NCBI GenBank assembly: GCA_025056555.1
Contig: JANWVZ010000020.1
Span: 1 to 34,876 of the forward strand
Source of the DNA: Gemmatales bacterium
GTDB taxonomy: Bacteria > Planctomycetota > Planctomycetia > Gemmatales > HRBIN36
Length of the DNA stretch: 34,876 bases
Direction: 5' to 3'
Numbering within the stretch: the first letter of the stretch is position 1; the number at the start of each line of letters is the position of its first letter. Positions 15,319 through 25,502 of this stretch are shown piece after piece. The position numbers and the translations under genes are program-made. A model generated the notes under the pieces. It was given only the letters and a program-made list of their open reading frames with translations, did no database searches and was not told where the DNA came from.

Positions 15319-16053
15319 TTGCGCCAGGGGATCGGCGGGATCATTCTGGGGCTGCCGCTAGTAGTGTATTTCGTCGCTACAAGCAGCCTCGATTACCTTC
15401 ACCAGGGCTGGCACGATCCGTCGCTTCACCGGGACGAGCTCACCACTCTCGAGGCGGAGCTGCGTCGTGCCGAAGCTCTTATGGTGCAACTCCGCGATGC
15501 GCGCGATCGTCTGATTTGTCTCGAAGCAGAGATCGTCTCGGCCATACGCTCTTTGGAACAGCTGCAGAGGAAGGAACACGCCGGGGAGGAGAGCGGCCTC
15601 CAAGGCCAATCGCCTGGCAAGGCATCCGGACAACCCCACGCCCCCAAAATGAATTCCACCAAATCTCTTGATGATCCTCACTTCATCCCGCCCCCGCCGC
15701 CGCGAGCCAACCTTCCCCATGACCCCCTTAATCGCAGTCGTGAACGCTGGCTTACTGAATGGCGCCATCAACTGGAACGACACGCTCAACTGCGACAGCA
15801 ATTAGAAGCCGAGCACAGCCAGTTGGCAGCCAAGATGGCCCAATGCCGACTGGCCTTGAAGTTGTTACGCAATACCCCTGTCGCTTCTGCAAGCCACGCC
15901 CCTCTCGACCCGGGTCCGGAATTGGGCGAACTTCGCGAGATCGTACACCATCTGGAGCAACGTATTGCAGTGGCTCAGGCATTGGCTCGCTCGCGTTTTT
16001 CGCCTTCAGGTATTTCCTTACCCGCCGACGAAGACCCGCCCGAGCCAGAGTAA
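15319..16053 (+). CDS. membrane-anchored coiled-coil protein, unknown function
   Basis: From the TTG at 15319 the product has 244 residues. One transmembrane segment (about residues 4-21, IGGIILGLPLVVYFVATS) is followed by a long Glu/Arg/Leu-rich region with heptad-like spacing: ELTTLEAELRRAEALMVQL, then LERHAQLRQQLEAEHSQLAAKMAQ. A Pro-rich break lies near residues 125-150. The start is uncertain. The frame stays open upstream to a TTG at 15190, but GGAGG lies nine bases before 15319 and none is seen before the longer starts. It follows dnaA on the same strand. The layout suggests a single-pass protein with a soluble coiled-coil domain; I do not recognise a family. Confidence 0.6.
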   Translation: MRQGIGGIILGLPLVVYFVATSSLDYLHQGWHDPSLHRDELTTLEAELRRAEALMVQLRDARDRLICLEAEIVSAIRSLEQLQRKEHAGEESGLQGQSPGKASGQPHAPKMNSTKSLDDPHFIPPPPPRANLPHDPLNRSRERWLTEWRHQLERHAQLRQQLEAEHSQLAAKMAQCRLALKLLRNTPVASASHAPLDPGPELGELREIVHHLEQRIAVAQALARSRFSPSGISLPADEDPPEPE

Positions 16054-16493
16054 GAAAACCATCCGCCAGGCTGATAGGTCTTTTCATCAACAGCGCATGT
16101 CATGACGTTGAATGCCCTCAGACCTACACCAACGATGACAGTAGCACCTACCATGAACTAACCGGAGGGACAGCGGCATGAAATGACTGTGCAAGAGCAA
16201 GCGATTCTAACGAAAGAGAAAGAAAAATAACAGAACTCGCAACACATTGCCAACGCCAGCATGAACATGCACTCGTCAACCGCGGAATCAGAAGGCCGTC
16301 TGGCCGGAAGCTGCGGTATGCCTGTATCAGTGCCCCTGTCGTTGCAATCATGCGCAAAGTCCCAGCATGCTAAAGTTTCTGCTTACAATGGACTGGTCAG
16401 TGGTTGGCCTTGGAGCCGTTGAAGCATCATGACACCTGCGAATGCCGTTGTCTTGTTTAGGACGCGCTGATTGGTGGTTGCGGTTGAAGCAAA
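16054..16493. other. gene-free stretch
   Basis: No supported gene is seen in these 440 bp. GGAGG before the ATG at about 16178 leads only to a two-codon frame. The sequence downstream of the 34-codon gene on the minus strand shows no obvious terminator. Confidence 0.5.
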
Positions 16494-16598
16494 TCAATCA
16501 TCGTCGCAGCCGCAGAATGCCATCAGAAATACCCAGAGTAATGCTCCGAGAGGCCCAAAACACATCATGAGGCCAATCAGCAGCACAATCGCTCCCAT
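16494..16598 (-). CDS. 34-residue single-span membrane miniprotein
   Basis: A minus-strand ATG at 16598 opens a 34-codon frame ending in TGA. AGGAGG lies exactly six bases upstream, the strongest Shine-Dalgarno match among the small frames I examined. The product starts MGAIVLLIGLMMCFGPLGAL, continues with a hydrophobic span to about residue 28 (LWVFLMAF) and ends CGCDDD. It is therefore almost wholly one hydrophobic segment with an acidic, cysteine-containing tail. It stands alone in a long gene-free region, with a possible TTGTCA/GTTAAT promoter about 45-75 bp upstream. No family is recognised. The composition and ribosome binding site support a real gene, but chance cannot be excluded. Confidence 0.55.
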   Translation of the reverse strand: MGAIVLLIGLMMCFGPLGALLWVFLMAFCGCDDD

Positions 16599-17888
16599 AG
16601 GCAGCCTCCTCTCTGTTCTCTCGACCTGCACCCATTAATCCCACCTGGGAATTAACGATGCCTCATGTGAAACGTGACAAATTCCCCACCGCAATTTGCC
16701 CCCACCCGCCGCCTAGCCCAACCGCATGTTCTGATGTCAAAGTAAACTTGCCTCGCACGAAATGGCCCGAACTACGCTCTACGCCGTGTCGGTGAATTTG
16801 CAGCCCTGGAAGTGAAGAATACTGCGATGAGCAGTTTCAGGGGCAGAAACGTGCAAGCCGGGTTCACAGAGCGCGCGGCCCCAATACGAAACTGCATCTG
16901 GTTGCCCGCCGAGCGGCTACATCCTCGTATCCCCGTGCACAGCATTGCCCCGCGATTTAGCACCCTCGACGGCCTTGGGTAACAGTTTCGCTCCCTGCGG
17001 GTAAGTCGGCATATTTCTAACACTTCACCTGCAAGCGCCACTCAACGGCCATGCTGGACCTTCCAATCTCGGTTCTGATTGGGCAGGTACGTTTCAGCCA
17101 AGGCAGATGAAGAGTGTCCGTCCAGGCGATGGCCGCTCAGAAGCCCCGAGCCATCGGGAAAAGTAAGGCACGGTGCCAGAGCTGTTCGATTGTGCTGTGG
17201 CACCAGGGAGTTGGCAATGGTACTACAGAGAAGCACCCTTGCAGGTGCCTTCATCGTTGGCATCACGAATCGGCATTGGCACCTGAAGTTCAGTCATTAA
17301 TGCCGGCTTGACCGCCGCTCACGTCTGCGGCTGCAGAACTCTCACCCGTGCTCCGCAAGCCGACCACAATCGCTGAGAATGAATGCGCTAACTTCCAATG
17401 GATCGTCTGCCGATAAGGTGGGTCATAGCTGTGGCGTTGCCTACCGGGTCCATCACTTTAGCCGCCAGCATGAGCCGTTTGCATTGCCCGAAATCGAGTC
17501 AGCGGAACCGCACCGTTTCCTGAGAGGTTTGTTTATCCAGTGCAGTGGGCCCTTGGCCGGCTGGGAAATAAGGGAGCCTGAAGAAGCAATGGCTCCCTCG
17601 CTCTCTCGTCAAGCACATTAGCAGGGCAAATAACAAACAACCAGAGTCAAGTTCATGTCAGCCCGCGGAATTATCGGCGGAAACCCCGGAACCTTGATGA
17701 TCCTGAGATGAGCAGGTAGAACAGAGGGCGAGTGGTACTAATCTGATGACGAGTGTCCACGCCAATCTTGAGGGGTGGTGGCTGAGTCCGCTGACACTAT
17801 CAGGTACAATCCATATTTTCCTTTTCTGCAGACCACAATCCAGTAAGGCCATTCCGCTGGTGAAACACACGAGTCCCGGGGACTGCGG
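16599..17888. other. long gene-free stretch upstream of ADP-ribosylglycohydrolase
   Basis: This spacer of about 1.3 kb holds the 5' region of the 34-codon gene and, at its right end, a TACAAT hexamer. Open frames of 60-90 codons occur on both strands but have no ribosome binding site and no recognisable domain. I see no tRNA or strong hairpin. Decayed coding sequence is possible but not demonstrable by eye. Confidence 0.5.
17805..17810 (+). promoter_or_regulatory. TACAAT -10-like hexamer
   Basis: The context is AGGTACAAT, 78 bp before the ATG at 17889. No good -35 hexamer is seen at standard spacing. Confidence 0.35.
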
Positions 17889-18803
17889 ATGGAGCTTCAG
17901 GAACGGTATCGCGGCTGCTTGCTGGGGTTAGCAGTTGGGGATGCGGTGGGTACAACGGTGGAGTTTCGTTCGCGAGGGACGTTCCCACCATTGACCGACA
18001 TGGTGGGCGGGGGGCCTTTTGGCCTGGAACCAGGTCAGTGGACTGATGATACGTCCATGGCCTTATGTTTGGCAACTAGCCTCGTGGAATGCAACGGCTT
18101 TAACGCCCTGGATCAAATGCAGCGCTACTGCAAATGGGCCGAAACCGGGTATCTGAGCAGCAATGGCAGATGCTTCGACATCGGCAGGACGGTCGCGGCT
18201 GCCCTCAGCAGGTTTCTGCAGACCGGCGAATCATTTGCGGGGTCAGATCGTCCGTATTCGGCAGGCAACGGCTGCATCATGCGACTGGCACCGATCCCGA
18301 TGTTTTTCTTCCCCGATGTCGAGGCGGCAGAGCACTATGCAGCGGAGAGCTCGCGAACCACTCACGGAGCGGCTGAGTGCCTCGATGCATGCCGTCTGTT
18401 TGGGCGAATTATTTGCCGAGCGTTCACAGGTCAATCGAAGGAGGAGGTTTTGTTAGGAGATAGCTCATCGTTCGCGGGGGCCGAGAAAATCGTGGCTATT
18501 GCGCAGGGGAAATATCTTAACAAAGCCGAGAACCAGATACGCGGCTCAGGGTATGTGGTGGAAAGTCTGGAAGCGGCGTTGTGGTGTTTCGCGCAGACGA
18601 GCAACTATAAGGACGCAGTTCTCCTGGCCGCCAATCTCGGCGACGATGCCGATACGACGGCCGCGGTTTGTGGACAGGTGGCCGGGGCATATTATGGTGT
18701 GAGCCAAATCCCCGCCAGTTGGCTGGAGCGACTCGCACTACGCTCACAGATCACCGACCTAGCCGATCGACTCTACCAGGCAAGCCAGAAGCGCCGAGGC
18801 TAA
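17889..18803 (+). CDS. ADP-ribosylglycohydrolase (DraG/ARH family)
   Basis: The 304-residue protein spans one ADP-ribosylglycohydrolase domain. Such enzymes remove ADP-ribose from proteins or related acceptors with two divalent metals. The N-terminal RYRGCLLGLAVGDAVG (6-21), the metal motif WTDDTSM (51-57), the internal GNGCIMRLAPI (127-137) and the C-terminal metal motif GDDADTTAA (251-259) are all intact, so activity is expected. The ATG at 17889 is preceded only by a weak GGGG. No ADP-ribosyltransferase is encoded nearby. It could act on ADP-ribosylated proteins, nucleic acids or small molecules; the sequence does not decide. Confidence 0.9.
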   Translation: MELQERYRGCLLGLAVGDAVGTTVEFRSRGTFPPLTDMVGGGPFGLEPGQWTDDTSMALCLATSLVECNGFNALDQMQRYCKWAETGYLSSNGRCFDIGRTVAAALSRFLQTGESFAGSDRPYSAGNGCIMRLAPIPMFFFPDVEAAEHYAAESSRTTHGAAECLDACRLFGRIICRAFTGQSKEEVLLGDSSSFAGAEKIVAIAQGKYLNKAENQIRGSGYVVESLEAALWCFAQTSNYKDAVLLAANLGDDADTTAAVCGQVAGAYYGVSQIPASWLERLALRSQITDLADRLYQASQKRRG

Positions 18804-18918
18804 CCGATTACTCGAATCACCTCTAATCTCACTTTACTTCGCGACTTGGCTGCCGCGATTGCTATCCAGTTTTGTTCGCAAGGCAGTGACTTAGCCATGC
18901 AAAGGTGCGGTGTAAACC

Positions 18919-18946
18919 TTGCTGATAAGACTTGCTGGCTTACACT
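18919..18946 (+). promoter_or_regulatory. candidate promoter
   Basis: TTGCTG (18919-18924) and TACACT (18941-18946) are 16 bp apart and lie about 120 bp before the small membrane protein gene at 19069. Confidence 0.3.
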
Positions 18947-19068
18947 GAACTTGTGAAGCAACCAAGGTTCCGGCGGACTGCAATCTGTCACATGAGGCGG
19001 CTGGTGCGATGGTGCGATAAGAGGGTCTTGGCTGATCGTCGGCCCCAGGGTGAAAGTGGTGGGAACTT

Positions 19069-19590
19069 ATGTCTCACGAAATGTTGGGATGGTTGGTATT
19101 GGCGGCTTACCTTTTGCTCTTGGCCCTACTGATACTAACTCGGCGCTGGTGGACAATTGGGGACGTCCGAGGACTGCCTGACCAGGGACAAGGTGATCAG
19201 GAACGTGTGGGGACGAAACACCCCCAAGCACAGCGCCAGAGTCGGTTTCTTGTGAAGCTGTCCGAGTCGGGAGTGTGTTGCGTCTATCCGGATGGGACGT
19301 CCAGGAGCGTAGCCTGGTACGATTTGCAGCGGGTCGAAATCGTGACCACCGACAGCGGCCCGTTCGGCCCCGATGTGCTCTTCGTGCTGCATGGTTCCTC
19401 GACCAAATGTATAGTTTCCCAAGGGGTCGAGGGGGAAACGCAGCTCCTGGAGCGACTACAGCAACTGCCTGGATTTCGTAACGAAGCGGTCATCGAAGCC
19501 ATGTGTTGTCCGGAGAATCAGCGGTTTCTCTGCTGGGAGAGGGCGGCGAGCGTGGACTCACAGGCCAAAGCGAAGGGTGAAGATGATTGA
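19069..19590 (+). CDS. small membrane-anchored protein with PH-like C-terminal domain
   Basis: This 173-residue protein has one N-terminal transmembrane helix (about residues 5-24, MLGWLVLAAYLLLLALLIL) followed by RRWW, which predicts a cytosolic C-terminus. After a hydrophilic linker, residues 59-155 form a compact beta-rich domain. Its strands include FLVKLSESGVCCVYPDG, RSVAWYDLQRVEIVTTDSGPFG and DVLFVLHGSS, followed by a helix (ETQLLERLQQL). This resembles small PH-like domains in hypothetical bacterial proteins, but I cannot name a family. GGTGGG lies five to ten bases before the ATG. It is convergent with smc; no functional link is implied. Confidence 0.68.
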   Translation: MSHEMLGWLVLAAYLLLLALLILTRRWWTIGDVRGLPDQGQGDQERVGTKHPQAQRQSRFLVKLSESGVCCVYPDGTSRSVAWYDLQRVEIVTTDSGPFGPDVLFVLHGSSTKCIVSQGVEGETQLLERLQQLPGFRNEAVIEAMCCPENQRFLCWERAASVDSQAKAKGEDD

Positions 19591-19820
19591 GGTGCGTCCT
19601 GAGAGAATCGCGGGACACGCGACCATCATGCCAGGACAGTGTTTGTTAGAGGGGGATTAGCTGGCAGGGAGAATGCATCTTGCTGGGATCGTCCGGCGTC
19701 TTTGATGGAGCATTGTCCGCATGGTAGCTGACCGCGCGGTAGCAGTTGCATAAGGGAAAGTTGATACTATTTGTGGGCGGATGAGGGCCAATGGAGTGAT
19801 CAGGAGCAGCAGGTTTCCGT

Positions 19821-22800
19821 TCAGGCGGCGTCCGTAGCGGGATGGGTGGCAGGTTCTTGGGAAGCTGCGATGGTTGCGGTGGGCACCTGGGCATCGGTGT
19901 TACTTGTCGTTGCCTCGCGACGGAGTGGGGAAGAACCTCCCGAAGCCGCGTCGGTGGGCCAATCCTGGGTGGGCCAATCTTCAAAGCGCACGGCTACGGG
20001 TTTGGACACGCCTGATTCCTGCATGGTGATGCCGTAGAGCGCGTCCACCGCGGTCATGGTTTTCTTGGAGTGGGTGATGAGGATGAATTGCGATTGGTCG
20101 GTAAATTCGCGAAGTACCGCGGTGAATCGACCGATGTTCATTTCGTCGAGAGCGGCATCCACTTCGTCGAGGATACAGAACGGACTGGGCTTACTGCGGA
20201 AAATCGCTAGAAGCAGTGCAACGGCGGCCAGAGTCTTTTCACCGCCACTGAGGAGGGAAATACTCCGTAACTCCTTGCCCGGCGGACGGGCCACAATCTC
20301 GATACCGCTTTCCAGAGGATCATCGGGGTTTTCCAACACGACATCCGCTTGGCCGCCGCCGAACAGTTTGCGAAACAGTTCCTGGAAGTGCATGCGGACG
20401 GATTCAAACGTGGCCAGGAAGGCGCGTCGGCTCTCTTCGTTGATGCGCTGGAGAATCTCGTCGAGACTGCGGCGTGCTTCGCGGAGGTCGTGGAGTTGAG
20501 TTTGTAAGGTGCGGGCGCGTTCTTCGAGTTGAGCCAATTCATCGAGCGCTTCCAGGTTGACATTGCCCAGGCGGGCGATTTTGCGTTTCAGCTCAGCAAT
20601 TTCCATTTCCAGGGTGGCGCGGTCGGGCAGTGGATCGGGCGGGGACCATTTACGGTAAAGTTCCAGTAAATCCAGGTCGTACTCGTCGCGCAGGCGGTGG
20701 GCCAGTTCCTGGAGCCGATGTTCCAGTTCACGTTGGTGTAATTCGTGCTGGTGCACACGTTGTTGCTGCTCCTGATGTTGTTCGCGATAAGCCTGCAGTT
20801 GGGCCTGGAGGTGGTGCCGATGCTGGTGAAAGGCGTGTAAGCGTTGGCGTAAGGCGAGGACCTCCTGCTCGTACACTTGCTGGCGGCGAGCGGCTTCGGC
20901 CCAATCTTGCCCGGCACGGAGTGCGGCCAACTCCGCGGCAGCGATTCGCGACTGGAGTTCCTGATAACGCTGGGCAACGTTGCGTGCGGCGAGTCGGCGC
21001 TCTTCTAACACTCTACGTGCCTGCTCTAATTGAGTTTCTGCGGCACGAAGGCGCTCTTCGGCTGAGGTCAGTGTAACCTGGGCTTGCCTCCAGCCTTGCT
21101 CGTATTCATGCAGTTGCCGTTGTAATTGGGCCACAGATGTTTCCAGTTGGTCGAGGTGGCGGTGCCAGTCCTGCAGGCGTAGCTCGGCTTGGTGTTGTTG
21201 TTGTTGCGCCTGGGCGATGTCATCCTGAAGCTGGCTCAGTTCCTGCTCCATTTGGGCCAACTCCGTTTGGCCGAGTTGCCATTCTTCACGGAGTGCCTGT
21301 TCACGCTGACGTTGCTGGTGCAGGCGGGAGCGTAGGTCGGCCCATTGTTCGTTGAGGACGCGCAATTCACGTTGGGCTTCCTCGTCGAGCTGTTCCAGAC
21401 CGTGAAGTTGTTGACGCAGCTCTTCGATTTGGGGCTGGAGTTGGGTCAGTTGGGCGTCGCATTGGGCCAGTTGCACACGCAGTTCCCGCAAAGCGCTCTT
21501 ACGGGACAACAGGCCCGTCGTGGGAGTATCCCCTCGCAGCACGAGCGAGCCGTCGGCTTCGAGCAGTTGGCCTTGCATGGTCACGAAACGAAAACCTGGC
21601 AACCAGGCTCGGAGACGGCAAGCAGCCGTGATGTCGCGGACGACGAGGGTGTCATGTAACAGTTGCTCCGGAAGCGAGGCAAATTCGGGTCGGCCAGCGC
21701 GAGCTAAGTTCGCGGCACAAGCGAGGAGATCGGGATCGTCGGGCAAGCCATCGGCAGAACACGGGATGTTGACAGGGACTTGGCGTAAAAGTGCTTCGCG
21801 GCGTTGTCGCACCTGCTCGGCGTCGAGGAAAGGCACGAAGGTAACGGGACCAGCCAGCGGTTCGCGGATCTCTTGGACAAACGCATGCCAGACTTGCGTA
21901 TCATGGACGAGAATGGCTTCTGCCCGGGGCCCTAAGGCTAGATCAATCAGGCTGGCGTATTCGGGTGAAACGGTAATGAGATCGGCGATCAGTCCCAGGA
22001 CCTGGCTCTGTCCGGTGGAGGATTGAGCGGCCCATTGCAGCACCTGGCGGACACCCGCTCCAACGCCTTCCCAAGAGCGTTCCCAGGCTTCGAGCACTTC
22101 GGCCTGCGCGGCCAAGGCGCTGCGGTGTTCTTTTTGGCGTGTCCAGTCCTGTAACAGTTGGTCGAGATGCTGACGAGTCTGGTCGCGGCGTTGCCGTACT
22201 TCCTGGCAGGTTTCCTGGGCCGATTGCAGTACTGTTTGCAGTTCGCGTTCGGCTAGTTCCAGGTCGCGACTTTCCTGGGCCAATTGTTCCAAGGACTGGG
22301 TAGCTTGGTTTTGCCGCTCGAGGATTTTGTCGCGGTGAAAGGCTAAAGTTCGGTGCTGGGTCTGCAGACTGACTAACTCGTTAGCCCAGCGTGCCGCCTC
22401 ACGCATCAGTTCCATGAGTTGCGTTTTATCCTGCTGCAGTTGTTGGCTCTGGGCGGCCAATTCGCGTTGGACTTGGCGTACTTGGTTTTCCCAATGCTGG
22501 GCCTGGGCACGGCACTGGGTAGCATCCTGGCGCAGCGCCTGGCAGACGGTCAGATGCTCTTGCCAGGCCCGCTCGGTTTCCACCAGGAGGCGGTCGCCTT
22601 GGGCCGAATGGTGCGCTAAACGTAGTTGCTCCGTAAGCAAACTCTCGGCGGCGCGGAGTTCATGCTGCAACGTGGTGCGCGCGGTTGCGACTTGTTGTCG
22701 AGCAGCAGCGACTTGTTCCTCGGCCTGGTGCAGGGTCTGCTGGCGTTGGCTTAGTTCTACTTCGAGGCCCTGCAGTGCCGATTCCGTCTGGGTAATCTGC

Positions 22801-23576
22801 TCGGCCAGTTGGGATAACCGTTGACGCAGCCGAGACCCTTCGGTTTGAGCTTCCTGCCATTGGCTGTAAAAAGCGTGGCAATCGATCAGGCTGAGATCGA
22901 CACGCTTGTTGCGGAGTTGCTCAGACAGTTCACGGTAACGTTGGGCTTTGCTCGCTTGTTGTCGTACGCTGCGGAGTTGGCGCTCGACCTCGGCTTGGAT
23001 GTCCTGTAATCGGGTCAGGTTTTCCTGGACGCGTTCGAGCTTCCGCAGGGCTTCGATTTTCTTCGCCTTGAATCGGCTAATGCCGGCTGCTTCCTCGAAG
23101 AAAGCCCTTCGTTCCTGAGGACTGGCAGCGAGGAAGAGGTCCACTTTCCCCTGTTCGATGATGCAGTACGAGTTGCCACCCAGTCCGCTGCCGAGAAACA
23201 GTTCCTTGATATCGCGAAGGCGTGCTGGTTGGTGGTTGATCAGGTATTCACCGTGGCCATCGCGATAAACGCGCCGGGTGATGGCCACCTCGTCACAATC
23301 GAGCGGCAGGAGACGTCGCGAGTTGTCCAGCGTCAGAGTGACTTCGGCCATGCCGAGGCTGCGGCGTGTCGGTGAACCGTGGAAGATGACGTCGGTCATT
23401 TCGCCGCCGCGCAGGCTCTTGGCGCTTTGTTCGCCGAGGATCCAGCGGACCGCGTCCACAATGTTGCTCTTTCCGCTGCCGTTCGGCCCGACGATGGCCG
23501 TCAGTCCGGGGCCGAATTCCAGCACCGTCTTGTCGGCGAAGCTCTTGAAGCCGATGAGTTCCAGGCGCTTCAACAT
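19821..23576 (-). CDS. smc: chromosome segregation protein SMC
   Basis: The 1251-residue protein is a full-length SMC ATPase that folds and condenses the chromosome with ScpA/ScpB. Features in order are Walker [10 protein letters not shown] (30-38) and the conserved [16 protein letters not shown] (131-146). A coiled coil (about 160-500) leads to the hinge (about 503-685, starting [11 protein letters not shown]), then a second coiled coil. The signature LSGGEK (1109-1114) and Walker B ILDE (1135-1138) follow, and a disordered Thr/Ala/Pro tail of about 60 residues ends the protein. The coiled coils are very rich in Gln and Arg. The ribosome binding site is weak (ACGGAAAC). scpA and scpB are not in the window. 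The many long frames on the opposite strand are shadows. Confidence 0.95.
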   Translation of the reverse strand: MLKRLELIGFKSFADKTVLEFGPGLTAIVGPNGSGKSNIVDAVRWILGEQSAKSLRGGEMTDVIFHGSPTRRSLGMAEVTLTLDNSRRLLPLDCDEVAITRRVYRDGHGEYLINHQPARLRDIKELFLGSGLGGNSYCIIEQGKVDLFLAASPQERRAFFEEAAGISRFKAKKIEALRKLERVQENLTRLQDIQAEVERQLRSVRQQASKAQRYRELSEQLRNKRVDLSLIDCHAFYSQWQEAQTEGSRLRQRLSQLAEQITQTESALQGLEVELSQRQQTLHQAEEQVAAARQQVATARTTLQHELRAAESLLTEQLRLAHHSAQGDRLLVETERAWQEHLTVCQALRQDATQCRAQAQHWENQVRQVQRELAAQSQQLQQDKTQLMELMREAARWANELVSLQTQHRTLAFHRDKILERQNQATQSLEQLAQESRDLELAERELQTVLQSAQETCQEVRQRRDQTRQHLDQLLQDWTRQKEHRSALAAQAEVLEAWERSWEGVGAGVRQVLQWAAQSSTGQSQVLGLIADLITVSPEYASLIDLALGPRAEAILVHDTQVWHAFVQEIREPLAGPVTFVPFLDAEQVRQRREALLRQVPVNIPCSADGLPDDPDLLACAANLARAGRPEFASLPEQLLHDTLVVRDITAACRLRAWLPGFRFVTMQGQLLEADGSLVLRGDTPTTGLLSRKSALRELRVQLAQCDAQLTQLQPQIEELRQQLHGLEQLDEEAQRELRVLNEQWADLRSRLHQQRQREQALREEWQLGQTELAQMEQELSQLQDDIAQAQQQQHQAELRLQDWHRHLDQLETSVAQLQRQLHEYEQGWRQAQVTLTSAEERLRAAETQLEQARRVLEERRLAARNVAQRYQELQSRIAAAELAALRAGQDWAEAARRQQVYEQEVLALRQRLHAFHQHRHHLQAQLQAYREQHQEQQQRVHQHELHQRELEHRLQELAHRLRDEYDLDLLELYRKWSPPDPLPDRATLEMEIAELKRKIARLGNVNLEALDELAQLEERARTLQTQLHDLREARRSLDEILQRINEESRRAFLATFESVRMHFQELFRKLFGGGQADVVLENPDDPLESGIEIVARPPGKELRSISLLSGGEKTLAAVALLLAIFRSKPSPFCILDEVDAALDEMNIGRFTAVLREFTDQSQFILITHSKKTMTAVDALYGITMQESGVSKPVAVRFEDWPTQDWPTDAASGGSSPLRREATTSNTDAQVPTATIAASQEPATHPATDAA

Positions 23577-23772
23577 GTTTCCGTTCGTATCTTAATCCCA
23601 AGTCAGGCATGGATACTTACAGCATCTTACGTGGCATTCGCGCTGAGCAAAGGTCAGTCTGGACAAGGTCCGCTAACGAAGCACAAGCTAGTCCGCGGCA
23701 TCTGAGTTTCAACTTATATCTATACATTTGTCGAATTGATTGCTGATTGTCAGATTCCGCCGCTTATTTCGC

Positions 23773-23778
23773 TACAAT
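23773..23778 (+). promoter_or_regulatory. TACAAT -10-like hexamer
   Basis: The context is CGCTACAAT, 37 bp before the FHA-gene ATG. A TTGTCA lies at 23747-23752, but the 20-bp spacing is long. Confidence 0.4.
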
Positions 23779-23814
23779 TAACGGGGGAAGTGTGCATTCT
23801 CGGAGAGTGCCTAC

Positions 23815-25365
23815 ATGTTCTTCAAACCGCATGAAGTACTGGAAGCGGAGCATTATCTGAAGCAAGGCAATCCGCGCGCTGCGGCCAATGCGTTATTGCG
23901 TTCGGAGCGGCCGGATCATAAAGACGTGGTGGCTTGTAAGAACCTGGTGCTTCAGCAGCTGGTGCTGGTAGCGCGGCAGGAATATGCCCAAGGAGCGATC
24001 TGGTCGGCTTACGAAGCCGTGGAGTTGGCGCGCCAACTTGCGCCCCTCAACCAGGAGGACGCCGTTTTCGCCGAGCAGCTAGCCAAGGAGGCGCAGTTGC
24101 GGCGTTACAAAGAGGAAGCGGTGGAGCATGTGTACCAACAGGCAAACGTCTGGTTAGGACAGCGAAAGTTTGGCGATGTGGTGCGGCTGCTGGAGGATTT
24201 TCTGCAAGTGCTGAGTGGTAATAGTCTGCGTATAGCTGAGGCTCGATTACTAGGGCTCCTGGTGCAAGCTCGCACACATATACAAAACCTGGAGCGTTAT
24301 TTCGCCGAGGTGGAGCAAGCGTTAGAGCAAGGCGACCTAATGCGGGCGCACCAGTTGTTGGATGGGGAAATGCGCAACTTGGTAGCAGAGGACGATTACC
24401 GCTACAAGCAGCTGTGCGCACGCGTAGTGGAAGCATGGTCGTTGGGGGTGTTTCAGCGACTGTTGGAGCGGGCGCGTGCGGCGTTGGCACAACGCGATTT
24501 GCCTCGAGCCTTGATGCACTGGCAGCGCCTCATGGCTTTGGCTCCTGAGCATCCCGAAGTCCAACAACTGACCCGCGAAGTGGTCGAGGCAGAAAAGCAG
24601 CTCCGTCACATAGTTCCTTTCCAAGCGGTGCAGCGTCGCGAGCAACGATGGGTCCTGGATGGCAACTACTTAGTGGTTTCGCGCGAGCAAGTGGTTTTTG
24701 GAGTACCGCGAGTCGAGGGCATCGACATTCCTCTGTTAGGGCAATTGAGCAGCCGGCATGCAACCTTGTGGCGCGAACGCACCCGGTATTATCTGCGGCC
24801 CTGCCTGAATAAACAGCAGCAACCGTGCTGGGTGCAGGTCAATGGAAACCCGCTTCGCGATGTGTGTGAGCTACGTTCGGGTGATCGGCTTGCCTTGGGA
24901 CGAGACAGCGCATCTGCGCTAACCTTCCAGTTCCTACAACCGGTGGCGGGCAGCGGCACGGCCCTGTTAATGGCGGACGTCGCGAGTGCTAAGCGTGTCC
25001 CCGTAGCCAACGGCGCCTGTAGCCATATTATTCTCTTAGATGAAGAACTTCAGTTAGCGCCTCAGCCGGTTGGTGCGATTCATTTGCCCCTGAACAAATT
25101 GCCCTGCGGGTTGCGTTTCGTGTGGCAGCGCCACGGACTATTTTGGCAAACCCAAGGAGGACGGGTACTCTTAGACCTCGACGACGCGAGCGAAGGGTGC
25201 GACCAAGGAGCCGTCATGGTGCCCATGGAACTGGCCCTGATAGCGGCGGTGGACGACGACGAAAGTGAAGGCCAGTGGTTAGGAAAAAGGATGGTCGGCC
25301 AGAACTTGGAAGTAGCGCGTGGCAGCATCGTCCGGCTCAAACTCAGCCCCGCGGACGTGGAATAA
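23815..25365 (+). CDS. FHA-domain protein with helical (TPR-like) N-terminus
   Basis: The 516-residue protein begins with a long helical region (1-265) that includes TPR-like pairs, for example EAEHYLKQGNPRAAANALL and RALMHWQRLMALAPEHPEVQ. Residues about 278-375 look like an FHA domain, which binds phosphothreonine peptides. Support comes from LSSRHATLWRERTRYYLRP (Ser313, Arg314 and His315 in the usual SxxH region) and from VNGNPL followed by LRSGDRLALG. The C-terminal 140 residues are unassigned. There is no signal peptide. GGAGAG sits seven bases before the ATG. The secreted HEAT-repeat gene follows 137 bp later. FHA proteins usually work with Ser/Thr kinases; none is encoded here. Confidence 0.75.
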   Translation: MFFKPHEVLEAEHYLKQGNPRAAANALLRSERPDHKDVVACKNLVLQQLVLVARQEYAQGAIWSAYEAVELARQLAPLNQEDAVFAEQLAKEAQLRRYKEEAVEHVYQQANVWLGQRKFGDVVRLLEDFLQVLSGNSLRIAEARLLGLLVQARTHIQNLERYFAEVEQALEQGDLMRAHQLLDGEMRNLVAEDDYRYKQLCARVVEAWSLGVFQRLLERARAALAQRDLPRALMHWQRLMALAPEHPEVQQLTREVVEAEKQLRHIVPFQAVQRREQRWVLDGNYLVVSREQVVFGVPRVEGIDIPLLGQLSSRHATLWRERTRYYLRPCLNKQQQPCWVQVNGNPLRDVCELRSGDRLALGRDSASALTFQFLQPVAGSGTALLMADVASAKRVPVANGACSHIILLDEELQLAPQPVGAIHLPLNKLPCGLRFVWQRHGLFWQTQGGRVLLDLDDASEGCDQGAVMVPMELALIAAVDDDESEGQWLGKRMVGQNLEVARGSIVRLKLSPADVE

Positions 25366-25502
25366 GTCTTGCCATAGTGTGAAGTGGCGTAAACTGAGAC
25401 GAAGCTATCAGTAAGTGGGGTTGCTGGAGCTGGTTTCGACCTGAGTTTCTCAGGCGATCCACGCTTGCATGTGCCGATACTGGTGCCGTGGGATGTGACA
25501 TC

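Noticed and set aside
16178-16186. GGAGG followed by ATG as a small gene start
   Set aside because: The frame closes after two codons.
17042-17621. Possible transposase remnant in the gene-free stretch
   Set aside because: Translations in all frames show no catalytic or DNA-binding motif and no terminal inverted repeats were found.
20056-22026. Several long plus-strand open frames inside smc
   Set aside because: They are antisense to a complete SMC protein, rich in Arg/Ser/Cys as expected of shadow frames, and none has a ribosome binding site or known domain.
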